From assembly GCA_025966215.1 (NCBI GenBank), contig JAOPVM010000397.1, positions 1 through 9,511 of the forward strand: DNA of 9,511 nucleotides. Direction: 5' to 3'. The notes under the pieces are model-generated. The model saw only the letters and a program-made list of their open reading frames with translations, made no database searches and was not told the origin of the DNA. Position 1 is the stretch's first letter. Every line of letters begins with the position of its first letter. This stretch comes from Klenkia sp. (GTDB taxonomy: Bacteria > Actinomycetota > Actinomycetes > Mycobacteriales > Geodermatophilaceae). Shown here piece by piece: positions 1 through 6,568 of this stretch. The position numbers and the translations under genes are program-made.

Positions 1-346
1 CCTCCAGGCACGGCGCCCCCGGCCGCAGGTCGACCACGTCGGCCGCCGGGGTCACCCGGGCCGCGCGGGCGGGGGACGGTGCCGGCTGCGGGGTGCCGAC
101 GACGAAGGTGCCCACCCCGCGGCGGCCCTCGAGCCAGCCCTCGGCCAGGAGCTGGTCGTAGGCCCCGGCGGTGACGGTCCGACTGACCCCCAGCAGCGCA
201 GCCAGCTCGCGGGTCGAGGGCAGCCGGTCCCCTGCGCGCAGGGCGCCGTCGGCGGTGGCCTCCCGCAGGCCGTCGGCGAGCTGCACGGCCAGCGGGGTGC
301 CGGCGGCACGGTCCACCACCAGCGGCGGGACGTCGACCACGGACAC
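1..346 (-). CDS. MocR-family PLP-dependent transcriptional regulator, N-terminal part (cut by window edge)
   Basis: The gene reads leftward and runs off the window; 115 codons are visible. Residues about 14-83 form a GntR-type winged helix-turn-helix: the run from G39 through LPSTRELAALLGVSR, then the AYDQLLAEGWLEGR segment, and the wing ending in GVGTFVV (residues 77-83). After a Pro/Ala-rich linker (about 84-103) comes DLRPGAPCLE, the usual opening of the type I aminotransferase-like domain of MocR proteins. This order marks it as MocR and not a plain GntR regulator. MocR proteins bind PLP in the C-terminal domain and usually control nearby genes, often divergent ones; here that is the PPOX-like gene. 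The chosen start is GTG at 346-344, which leaves the direct repeats noncoding; an in-frame GTG at 400-398 is possible but lies inside a repeat. Effector and catalytic lysine lie outside the window, so its ligand cannot be judged. Confidence 0.9.
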   Translation of the reverse strand, partial: MSVVDVPPLVVDRAAGTPLAVQLADGLREATADGALRAGDRLPSTRELAALLGVSRTVTAGAYDQLLAEGWLEGRRGVGTFVVGTPQPAPSPARAARVTPAADVVDLRPGAPCLE

Positions 347-368
347 CTCGCTGGAGTGGACTGCCCGA

Positions 369-408
369 ACAGCGCGGGATTGGCTCTCGGAGGATGCCAC
401 AGCGCGGG
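369..408. promoter_or_regulatory. Candidate MocR operator: two 10-bp direct repeats 30 bp apart
   Basis: ACAGCGCGGG occurs at 369-378 and again, identical, at 399-408, a centre-to-centre distance of exactly 30 bp, close to three helical turns, so both copies face the same side of DNA. Between them lies a short inverted pair, TGGC (381-384) and GCCA (396-399). The repeats sit in the 75-bp region between the divergent MocR and PPOX-like genes. Characterised MocR regulators such as GabR and PdxR are known to bind paired direct repeats as dimers. Binding by this MocR protein is inferred. No clear -35/-10 pair for either gene is visible, although TTGGCT at 380-385 could serve as a -35 for the plus-strand gene. 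Confidence 0.5.
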
Positions 409-421
409 TCAGGCTGGACCG

Positions 422-1078
422 GTGACCACCCCGCTGTCCCCCACCCCCCGCTCGACCGTGCGTCGCAACGCCATCCGGGCCCGCAGCGACCGCGCCGAGC
501 TGTACGACCTGCTCGACGCCGGCCTGGTCGGGCACCTGGGCCTGGCGATGCCGACCGGCCCGCTCGTGCTGCCCACCGCCTACGGCCGGGACGGCGACAC
601 CCTCTACCTGCACGGCTCGACCGGCGCGGCGACGCTGCGGGCCGCCGGGGGCGGGCTGCCGGTGTGCTTCACCGTGACCCACGTGGACGGGATCGTGTAC
701 AGCCGGTCGGCCTTCCACCACTCGATGAACCACCGCTCGGCCGTCGTCCAGGGCACCGCCCGACCGGTCACCGACCCCGACGAGCGGTGGCACGCTCTGG
801 CGGTCCTCACCGAGCACCTGGCCCCCGGCTCGTGGACGGCCACCCGGCAGCCCGACCGCCGGGAGCTCGCGGCGACGGCCGTCCTCGCGCTGGACCTCAC
901 CGAGGCCAGCGTCAAGACCCGCACCGGCCCCCCCGGCGAGGACGAGCGCGACCTGCGCACCCCCGCCGCGGACTGGGCCGGGGTGCTGCCGCTGCACACC
1001 CGCTGGGGGACGCCGGTGCCGTGCCCGCTGCTGCCGGCCGACCTCCCGGTGCCCGAGCGGGTCAGCTCGCGGGGGTGA
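422..1078 (+). CDS. Pyridoxamine 5'-phosphate oxidase-like (FMN-binding split barrel) protein
   Basis: This 218-residue protein resembles the Pyridox_ox_2 / nitroimidazole-resistance-like branch of the FMN-binding split-barrel superfamily. Typical segments in order are a helical start with RARSDRAELYDLLDAG (19-34), the first barrel strands GHLGLAMPTGPLVLPTAYGR (37-56), DTLYLHGS (59-66), VCFTVTHVDGIV (81-92), the signature SAFHHSMNHRSAVV (96-109), and the TEHLAPGSW segment (130-138) found in this branch. It probably binds flavin and catalyses a small-molecule redox step; the substrate is unknown and true B6 salvage activity is not implied by the family. The start is taken as GTG 422. An in-frame ATG at 356 would make the protein 240 residues but would read through the repeat region and add 22 atypical residues. 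No good ribosome-binding site precedes 422, so leaderless translation is plausible. It is divergent from the MocR gene, its likely regulator, and its 3' end overlaps the next gene by 17 nt tail to tail. Confidence 0.87.
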   Translation: MTTPLSPTPRSTVRRNAIRARSDRAELYDLLDAGLVGHLGLAMPTGPLVLPTAYGRDGDTLYLHGSTGAATLRAAGGGLPVCFTVTHVDGIVYSRSAFHHSMNHRSAVVQGTARPVTDPDERWHALAVLTEHLAPGSWTATRQPDRRELAATAVLALDLTEASVKTRTGPPGEDERDLRTPAADWAGVLPLHTRWGTPVPCPLLPADLPVPERVSSRG

Positions 1079-2261
1079 CCCGCAGCAGCTGGTCGGCACC
1101 CTCGCCGTTGTCGGTGGTCAGGTAGAGCGCGCCGTCGCTGCCCAGCTGCGGGCTGCGCACCCGGCCGTAGGTGCCCTCCAGCTCCGGGATGCGGAACTGC
1201 TCGACCAGGCTGCCGTCCCCGGCCAGCCGGAGCGCCAGCACCCCGGTGTCCTTCTGCACGCCGAGCAGCAGCAGCCCGTCGTAGGCGCCCCACTCCTCGC
1301 CGTCGAGGAAGGTGATGCCGGAGACCGCGATGGTCGGGTCGCCGGAGGACCAGACGGCCTGGATCGCGCCGGGGATCTCGGTGTCGGTCATCGGGACGCT
1401 CTCGTCGTACTCACCCGAGCCCACCGGGTCCCAGCCGTAGTTGCCGCCGTCCTCGGCCAGGTTGACCTCGTCGTCGACCTGGCTGCCCTGCTCGGCGGTG
1501 TAGACGGCGCCGGTGCCGGGCTGGACGGCGATGCCCTGCACGTTGCGGTGCCCGTAGCCCACGATCGGGTGCGAGGTCGGGTCGGTGAGCTCCAGGAACG
1601 GGTTGTCCGTCGAGGGTCGGCCGGTCTGCGGGTCGACCCGCAGCAGCTTGCCGGCCAGCGTGGAGAGGTCCTGCGGGTTGGTGCCGAGCGCGTTGTCCCC
1701 GGTGCCCACGAGCAGCTGGCCGGCCTCGTCGAAGCGCAACCGGCAGCCGCCGTGCCGGCCGGAGTCGGCGTTCACCGGGATCTGACCGACCAGCGGGTCG
1801 GCCACCCGGGTCGCCGCCGTCCAGCCCTCGTCGACGGTCCAGCCGATCACCTCGATGCCCGGGCCACCGTCCGCGCCGCCGTCGGTGACGCCCTGGCAGG
1901 TGAACAGCGTGCGGTCCTCGGCGAAGGCCGGGCTGAGCACCAGGCCCATCAGACCGGTCTCGCCGTCGGCCCACAGGTCGTCGAAGTCCGCCTCGACCTG
2001 CCGGCTGGACCCGTCGGGGAGCACGGCGGTGAACCCGCCGTCGCGCTCGTCGACCAGCAGCGTGCCGTCGGGGGCCTGGGCGACGTCCCAGGGGTGGTCC
2101 AGGCCGTCCAGCACGGTCTGCACGTCGAGCGTGGGAGCGCCGGCCGGAGGGCTGCTGCCCGCGGCGTCGGCCTCGGACTCCCCGGAGGCGGACGAGCCGC
2201 ACCCGGCGAGCAGGACGGCCCCGGCGAGGGCAGCGGTCACGCGGGCGGTGCGACGGGTCAT
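1062..2261 (-). CDS. PQQ-dependent aldose (glucose/sorbosone) dehydrogenase family lipoprotein
   Basis: A 399-residue secreted lipoprotein. Its signal peptide has Arg at 3, 4 and 7, a hydrophobic core, and the lipobox LAGC ending at C21, followed by a Ser/Gly/Ala/Glu linker to about residue 43. The rest is a six-bladed propeller of the soluble glucose dehydrogenase type: GLDHPWDVAQAPDG (53-66), the loop with the likely catalytic base H170, GTGDN (186-190), GKLLRVDP (204-211), YGHRNVQG (236-243, with R239, N240 and Q242 at the usual PQQ-contact positions), EQGSQVDDEVN (257-267), NYGWD (274-278), K337 and GRVRSP (366-371). Family members oxidise aldoses with PQQ outside the membrane and pass electrons to the respiratory chain; the actual substrate is unknown. 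ATG 2261 lies 27 nt after the polyprenyl synthase stop, with AGGGA at 2276-2272, so co-transcription is likely. The usual HxGGRL loop here reads HGGCRL. Confidence 0.88.
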   Translation of the reverse strand: MTRRTARVTAALAGAVLLAGCGSSASGESEADAAGSSPPAGAPTLDVQTVLDGLDHPWDVAQAPDGTLLVDERDGGFTAVLPDGSSRQVEADFDDLWADGETGLMGLVLSPAFAEDRTLFTCQGVTDGGADGGPGIEVIGWTVDEGWTAATRVADPLVGQIPVNADSGRHGGCRLRFDEAGQLLVGTGDNALGTNPQDLSTLAGKLLRVDPQTGRPSTDNPFLELTDPTSHPIVGYGHRNVQGIAVQPGTGAVYTAEQGSQVDDEVNLAEDGGNYGWDPVGSGEYDESVPMTDTEIPGAIQAVWSSGDPTIAVSGITFLDGEEWGAYDGLLLLGVQKDTGVLALRLAGDGSLVEQFRIPELEGTYGRVRSPQLGSDGALYLTTDNGEGADQLLRVTPAS

Positions 2262-2288
2262 GGACCCATCGTCCCTGGATCGCGCCGG

Positions 2289-3353
2289 CTACGCGGAGCG
2301 GGTCACCACGTAGTCGCAGAGCGCGTCCAGCGCCTCGCGCACGTCACCCTCGGGGACGGCGGTCAACCGGGTGCGGGCACGGTCGGCGTAGGACTGCAGC
2401 ACCTCGGCCGCGCGGCCCAGCGAGGCCGACGCGCGCAGCAGCCCCAGGGCCTCGGCGTGGTCCGCGCCGTCGGTGACCGGTCCGGCGACCAGCTCGCGGA
2501 GCCGGGCCTCGGCCGGGTCGTCGCCGGCCAGCGCGAGCAGCACCGGCAGGGTGGCGATGCCCTCACGGAGATCGGTGCCGGGCAGCTTGCCCGAGGTGCC
2601 GCTGTCGCTGGTGATGTCGATGAGGTCGTCGGAGAGCTGGAAGGCCACCCCGACCTCCTCGGCGAACGCGGTGAGCTCGGCGACCAGGGCGGCGTCCACC
2701 CCGGCGAAGGTGGCGCCGAAACGGGCCGAGGTCGCCACCAGCGAACCGGTCTTGTCCGCCAGCACCGACAGGTGGTGGGCGATCGGGTCCTCACCGGCCG
2801 CGGGGCCGACGGTCTCCCGGATCTGTCCGGTGACCAGCCGCTCGAAGGTGCGGGCCTGCACGCGGACCGCCTCGGGGCCGAGGTCGGCGAGCAGGTCCGA
2901 GGCCCGGGCGAACAGGAAGTCGCCGGTCAGGATGGCGATGCTGTTGCTCCACCGGCTGTTCGCGCTCTGCGCACCGCGCCGGACGAGGGCCTCGTCCATG
3001 ACGTCGTCGTGGTACAGCGTGGCCAGGTGGGTGAGCTCGCAGACCACCGCGGCGGTGGCGACCTGGGGTGCGTCGGCGTCGCCCAGTTGGGCGGCCAGCA
3101 ACGCCAGGACCGGGCGGAACCGCTTGCCGCCGGCGGTCATCAGGTGCGCTGCGGTCTCCCCGACGAAGTCGTGCTCGCTGACCACCGCGGCCTGCAGCTC
3201 GTCCTCGACCCGGGCGAGCCCTGCGGCCAGCGCCTCGCCGAGCTCCCCCTCGGGCAGCCAGGAACCGATCGTCGAGGCCGGCGTGGCAGGGCGGTTCCAC
3301 AGCTGCGTCTGGCTCCCGCCCCCGGTGGGGATGGCGGTGCGGGCTCCGGTCAT
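2289..3353 (-). CDS. Long-chain polyprenyl diphosphate synthase (probable menaquinone side-chain synthase)
   Basis: A 354-residue all-helical trans-prenyltransferase that adds isopentenyl units to an allylic diphosphate. Visible motifs are GGKRFRP (75-81) for isopentenyl diphosphate binding, the first aspartate-rich motif DDVMD (116-120), KTG (201-203), and the second aspartate-rich motif DDLID (242-246) within FQLSDDLIDI. The residues before the first motif read ELTHLATLYH. Small A111 at the fifth position upstream is typical of long-chain enzymes of the IspB/GrcC kind; short-chain synthases have a bulky aromatic there. The product is likely C40-C45, but exact length cannot be read from sequence. 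Its position just behind nuoN fits supply of the menaquinone tail, the quinone used by complex I. The start is ATG 3353; the open frame extends upstream to 3491 but that part overlaps nuoN in another frame and looks non-coding. There is no clear Shine-Dalgarno, and a -10-like TATCTT suggests a leaderless transcript. Confidence 0.92.
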   Translation of the reverse strand: MTGARTAIPTGGGSQTQLWNRPATPASTIGSWLPEGELGEALAAGLARVEDELQAAVVSEHDFVGETAAHLMTAGGKRFRPVLALLAAQLGDADAPQVATAAVVCELTHLATLYHDDVMDEALVRRGAQSANSRWSNSIAILTGDFLFARASDLLADLGPEAVRVQARTFERLVTGQIRETVGPAAGEDPIAHHLSVLADKTGSLVATSARFGATFAGVDAALVAELTAFAEEVGVAFQLSDDLIDITSDSGTSGKLPGTDLREGIATLPVLLALAGDDPAEARLRELVAGPVTDGADHAEALGLLRASASLGRAAEVLQSYADRARTRLTAVPEGDVREALDALCDYVVTRSA

Positions 3354-3362
3354 AGACCGTCG

Positions 3363-3368
3363 AAGATA
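3363..3368 (-). promoter_or_regulatory. Candidate -10 element for the polyprenyl synthase gene
   Basis: On the minus strand TATCTT (3368 to 3363) matches the actinobacterial TANNNT -10 form. It ends 9 nt before ATG 3353, so transcription would begin at or within a few bases of the start codon, consistent with the absent ribosome-binding site. No good -35 is visible 17-18 bp upstream, so this is tentative. Confidence 0.35.
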
Positions 3369-3380
3369 GACGTCGTGACA

Positions 3381-3431
3381 CGCCGGTGACCCGCCGGCCC
3401 GCTGTGCATCCGCACACCCCGCCGACCGGCG
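3381..3431 (-). repeat. Nested inverted repeats in the nuoN to polyprenyl synthase gap
   Basis: The outer arms are CGCCGGT at 3381-3387 and ACCGGCG at 3425-3431, perfect 7-bp complements. Inside sits a perfect hairpin TGTGC (3403-3407), ATCC, GCACA (3412-3416). A competing pair GCCGG/CCGGC lies at the left side. Together they could fold the mRNA just after the nuoN stop. No U-tract follows, so it is at best a weak or partial terminator, a processing site or an operator. GC-rich gaps often give such pairings by chance. Confidence 0.35.
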
Positions 3432-3432
3432 C

Positions 3433-4974
3433 TCACCCGACGAGGGTGGCCGCGGACTCGGCCAGGTCCAGCACCGAGCCCGGGACGACACCGAGCACCA
3501 GCGTGGCCGCCACGGTCACGGCCAGCACGACGGTCGTCGGCAGCCCGGGGACGCCGACGGTGGGGCCGTCGACCGCGGGCTCGGAGAAGTACATGAGCAC
3601 CAGCAGCCGCAGGTAGAAGAACGCCGCGATCGCGCTGGTCACCAGGGCCACCACGGCCAACGGCCAGGCCCCCACCTCGATCGCCGCCCGGAAGACGGCG
3701 AACTTGCCGGTGAACCCGCTGGTGAGCGGGATGCCCGCCAGCGCGAGGAGCAGGAACGCCATGATCGCCGCGGTCAGCGGGGAGCGGCGGGCCAGCCCGG
3801 CCCACTGGGAGAGGTGGGTGGCCTCGCCGTCGCCGTCCCGGACGAGGGTGACGACGGCGAAGGCGCCCAGGGTGGTCAACCCGTAGGCGAGCAGGTAGAA
3901 CAGCGTCGCCGCGAGCCCGGAGCCGGTGCCCCCGCCCAGGCCGATCACGCCGGTGAGCAGGAAGCCGGCGTGCGCGATGGAGGAGTAGGCCAGCATCCGC
4001 TTGACGTCGGTCTGGGTGAGGCCGAGCACCGCGCCGACCACCATCGACACGATCGCGATGCCGTAGACCAGCGGCCGCCAGGTCCAGTCCGCCGTCCCGA
4101 AGGCCACGTAGAGCAGCCGGAGGATCGCCCCGAAGGCCGCGACCTTGGTGCAGGAGGCCATGAACGCGGTGACCGGGGTGGGGGCGCCCTGGTAGACGTC
4201 GGGGGTCCAGGTGTGGAACGGCGCGACCGAGGCCTTGAACATCAACCCGACGACCAGCAGCCCGAGGCCGAGCACCAGCAGCGTGCCGGTGCCGTCCTCG
4301 GTCACCGCGGCCCGGATCTCCGAGAGCCGGATCGTGCCGGTGGCGCCGTAGACCAGCGCCAGCCCGTAGAGGAAGAACGCCGAGGCGAAGGCGCCGAGCA
4401 GGAAGTACTTGACCGCCGCCTCCTGGCTCAGCAGCCGCCGGCGGCGGGCCAGCCCGCTCATCAGGTACAGCGGCAGGCTGAGCACCTCGAGGGCGATGAA
4501 CATGACCAGCAGGTCGTTGGCGGTGGCGAAGAGCATCATGCCGCCGACGGCGAAGGACGCCAGCGGGTAGACCTCGGTCTGCACCCGTTCGCTGGTCAGC
4601 AGCTCGCGGTCCCGGGGGCTGCCCGCCGGCACCGCGGCCGCCGCGACGAAGGAGGACCGTGCCGGGTCCAACCCCCGTTCGGCGAACAGCAGGATCGAGA
4701 GGGCCCCCAGGCCGGTGATGGTGGCCTGCAGGAAGAGCCCGGCGCCGTCGATCGCGAGCGCACCACCGGCGGTGACGGTCTCGGTGCCGGCGATCAGCAG
4801 GGTGGCGGCGAACCCGCCGACCATGCCGGCCAGGGCGAGGGCGACCTGCACGGGGTGCCGCACGTGCCGGGGGGCGAAGGCCTCGACCAGCACCCCGATC
4901 GCGGCAGCCCCGAAGACGAACAGCAGCGGGGACAGCGCGGCCAGCGACAGCGACGGCGCCTGGATCGCACCCAT
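3433..4974 (-). CDS. nuoN: NADH-quinone oxidoreductase subunit N
   Basis: A 513-residue polytopic membrane protein, one of three antiporter-like proton-pumping subunits of complex I. Conserved channel residues are present: E163 in FIALEVLSLPLYL, K247 in MFKASVAPFHTWTPDVYQG (with H254), K277 in ASCTKVA, and K424 in GIPLTSGFTGKFAVF. A hydrophilic loop of about 30 residues (102-134) separates early helices, which I recall as common in actinobacterial NuoN; the protein is somewhat longer than the E. coli one (485). The ATG start shares one base with the nuoM stop (TGATG), and GGGAG at 4986-4982 lies 7 nt upstream, so translation is probably coupled. It is the last nuo gene of the operon here, as in other bacteria. 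Confidence 0.97.
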   Translation of the reverse strand: MGAIQAPSLSLAALSPLLFVFGAAAIGVLVEAFAPRHVRHPVQVALALAGMVGGFAATLLIAGTETVTAGGALAIDGAGLFLQATITGLGALSILLFAERGLDPARSSFVAAAAVPAGSPRDRELLTSERVQTEVYPLASFAVGGMMLFATANDLLVMFIALEVLSLPLYLMSGLARRRRLLSQEAAVKYFLLGAFASAFFLYGLALVYGATGTIRLSEIRAAVTEDGTGTLLVLGLGLLVVGLMFKASVAPFHTWTPDVYQGAPTPVTAFMASCTKVAAFGAILRLLYVAFGTADWTWRPLVYGIAIVSMVVGAVLGLTQTDVKRMLAYSSIAHAGFLLTGVIGLGGGTGSGLAATLFYLLAYGLTTLGAFAVVTLVRDGDGEATHLSQWAGLARRSPLTAAIMAFLLLALAGIPLTSGFTGKFAVFRAAIEVGAWPLAVVALVTSAIAAFFYLRLLVLMYFSEPAVDGPTVGVPGLPTTVVLAVTVAATLVLGVVPGSVLDLAESAATLVG

Positions 4975-6533
4975 CAGTTGGCTCCCTGCTCGGCGGTGAC
5001 GGGTTCCTGCACCGGGGTCGACCCGGCCGGGTCGGAGCCGACGTCGACCATGGTGGCGGCGACCGCCGGGTCGATGAGGTCCAGCAGCGGCTGCGGGTAG
5101 ACCCCCAGCCCGATGATCAACGCGATCAGCGGGGCCACGACGGCGAGCTCACGGCGGCCCAGGTCGGCGAACGCGGACGGCTTCTCGGCGACCAGCCCGC
5201 GGGCCGGGCCGAACATCGTCCGCTGGACCATCAGCAGCACGTAGAGCGCGGCCAGCACGATGCCCACGGTGGCCAGCACGGTGACGACCGGGATGGCCGG
5301 GAACGACCCGATCAGCACCAGGAACTCCGACACGAAGCTCCCGGTGCCCGGCAGCGCCAGGCTGGCCAGGCCCGCGACCAGCAGCACGCCGGCCAGCACC
5401 GGGGCCTTCGCGGCGACGCCGCCGTAGTCGCTGATCTGGCGGGACCCACCGCGGGCGATGAGCATCCCGACGACGAGGAACAGCGCGCCGGTCGCGATGC
5501 CGTGGTTGACCATGTAGAGCACCGCGCCGGTGCCGGCCTCGGTGGTGAACGCGAAGATCCCCAGCGCGATGAACCCGAAGTGTGCGATCGAGGTGTAGCT
5601 GACCAGCCGCTTGAGGTCCGACTGGCCCATCGCCAGCAGCGCGGCGTACCCGATGCCCAGCACGGCCAGCACCAGCACCGCGGGGGCGAAGGCCCGGGCG
5701 GCGTCGGGGAACAGCGGCAGGCAGTAGCGCAGGAACCCGAAGGTGCCGACCTTGTCCAGCACCGCGACCAGGAGCACCGAGCCGCCGATCGGGGCCTCGG
5801 CACCGGAGTCGGGCAGCCAGGTGTGGAAGGGCACCAGCGGGGCCTTGATCGCGAAGGCGATGAAGAAGCCCAGGAAGAGCAGCTTCTGGACGCCGGGGTC
5901 GATCTCCAGCTGACGCAGCGCGTCGAAGGCGAAGGTGCCCGCCCCGAGCTGGGACTCGCTGACCACGAAGAGCCCGATGACCGAGGCGAGCATGACCAGC
6001 CCGCCGAGCAGGCTGTAGAGGAAGAACTTCACCGCGGCGTACTGCCGGCGGGGTCCGCCGTAGCTGCCGATGATGAAGTACATCGGGACGAGCATCGCCT
6101 CGAAGAAGACGTAGAAGAGGAAGACGTCGGTGGCGGCGAAGACGCCGACCATGAACGCCTCGAGCACCAGCAGCCAGGCGAAGTAGGCCTGCATGGTGCG
6201 CCCGGCCGGCGCGGTGTCCCGCCACGAGGCGACGACGACGACCGGCACCAGGAACCCGACCAGCAGCAGCATCACCAGCGCGATGCCGTCCACCCCGAGG
6301 GCGAAGTCGACCCCGAAGGCGGGGATCCAGGACACCGAGGTGACCAGCTGGAACCGGTCGCCGCCGGTGTCGAAGGCGACGGTGGCCAGCACGGCGAGGA
6401 CGAACACCAGGGCGCTGACCCCGAGGGTGACCTGCTTGGCCAGCGCGTCCCGCCCCTTGGGCAGGGCCGCGACGACGGCGCCGCCCACCGCCGGGACGAC
6501 GATCATCGTGAGCAGCCAGGGGTAGTCGCTCAC
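4974..6533 (-). CDS. nuoM: NADH-quinone oxidoreductase subunit M
   Basis: A 519-residue membrane protein, the middle antiporter-like proton channel of complex I. Key residues are E145 in FYVFFEAMLVPMYFIIG, K230 in FAIKAPLVPFHTWLPD (with H237), K261 in VLDKVGTFGFLRYCLP, H318 in SIAHFGF, and E403 in SFVSEFLVLIGSF. After WLPD the loop reads SGAEAPIGGSV where E. coli has a DAH-type sequence; actinobacterial NuoM proteins also differ from E. coli here. A polar tail of about 30 residues ends the protein. Translation starts at GTG 6533, with the strong Shine-Dalgarno GAGGAG at 6547-6542, 8 nt upstream. That GTG overlaps the stop of a 12-codon micro-ORF following nuoL. The stop overlaps the nuoN start by one base. 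Confidence 0.97.
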   Translation of the reverse strand: MSDYPWLLTMIVVPAVGGAVVAALPKGRDALAKQVTLGVSALVFVLAVLATVAFDTGGDRFQLVTSVSWIPAFGVDFALGVDGIALVMLLLVGFLVPVVVVASWRDTAPAGRTMQAYFAWLLVLEAFMVGVFAATDVFLFYVFFEAMLVPMYFIIGSYGGPRRQYAAVKFFLYSLLGGLVMLASVIGLFVVSESQLGAGTFAFDALRQLEIDPGVQKLLFLGFFIAFAIKAPLVPFHTWLPDSGAEAPIGGSVLLVAVLDKVGTFGFLRYCLPLFPDAARAFAPAVLVLAVLGIGYAALLAMGQSDLKRLVSYTSIAHFGFIALGIFAFTTEAGTGAVLYMVNHGIATGALFLVVGMLIARGGSRQISDYGGVAAKAPVLAGVLLVAGLASLALPGTGSFVSEFLVLIGSFPAIPVVTVLATVGIVLAALYVLLMVQRTMFGPARGLVAEKPSAFADLGRRELAVVAPLIALIIGLGVYPQPLLDLIDPAVAATMVDVGSDPAGSTPVQEPVTAEQGAN

Positions 6534-6568
6534 GACAGCAGCTCCTCGTGGTCGGTGGGGGCGGTCAT
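6530..6568 (-). CDS. Possible 12-codon micro-ORF bridging nuoL and nuoM
   Basis: The frame encodes MTAPTDHEELLS. Its ATG (6568-6566) overlaps the nuoL TGA stop as ATGA, and its TGA stop (6532-6530) overlaps the nuoM GTG start as GTGA. There is no Shine-Dalgarno before its ATG, so it could be translated only by ribosomes that finish nuoL and reinitiate. Its two GAG codons form the nuoM Shine-Dalgarno. It may serve to carry ribosomes across the 31-nt gap instead of making a useful peptide. The double overlap is seen directly; translation is a guess. Confidence 0.3.
   Translation of the reverse strand: MTAPTDHEELLS
6542..6547 (-). promoter_or_regulatory. Strong Shine-Dalgarno site of nuoM
   Basis: GAGGAG on the minus strand, with 8 nt to GTG 6533. 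It decides the start of nuoM and shows that the gene can recruit ribosomes without help from the micro-ORF that runs through it. Confidence 0.75.

Noticed and set aside
356..421. Upstream ATG start of the PPOX-like gene
   Set aside because: It would place both direct repeats inside the coding sequence, and the added residues do not resemble the family.
1548..3389. 613-codon open frame on the plus strand
   Set aside because: It lies antisense to two well-recognised genes. Its composition (Gly, Arg, Gln, Val, Ala-rich, no domain) is that of the open antisense frames expected at this GC content.
3403..3416. CRP/GlxR- or Rex-type operator
   Set aside because: The arms TGTGC/GCACA resemble these sites, but the spacer is 4 bp instead of the 6 needed and the inner bases do not match. 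It is kept only as an unassigned palindrome.
3381..3431. Classical intrinsic terminator after nuoN
   Set aside because: No U-tract follows the stem on the minus strand and the outer loop is 37 nt, so it is listed only as nested inverted repeats.
6533..6565. Frameshift joining nuoL and nuoM
   Set aside because: Both proteins are complete with normal termini, so the short frame between them is not a sign of a broken gene.
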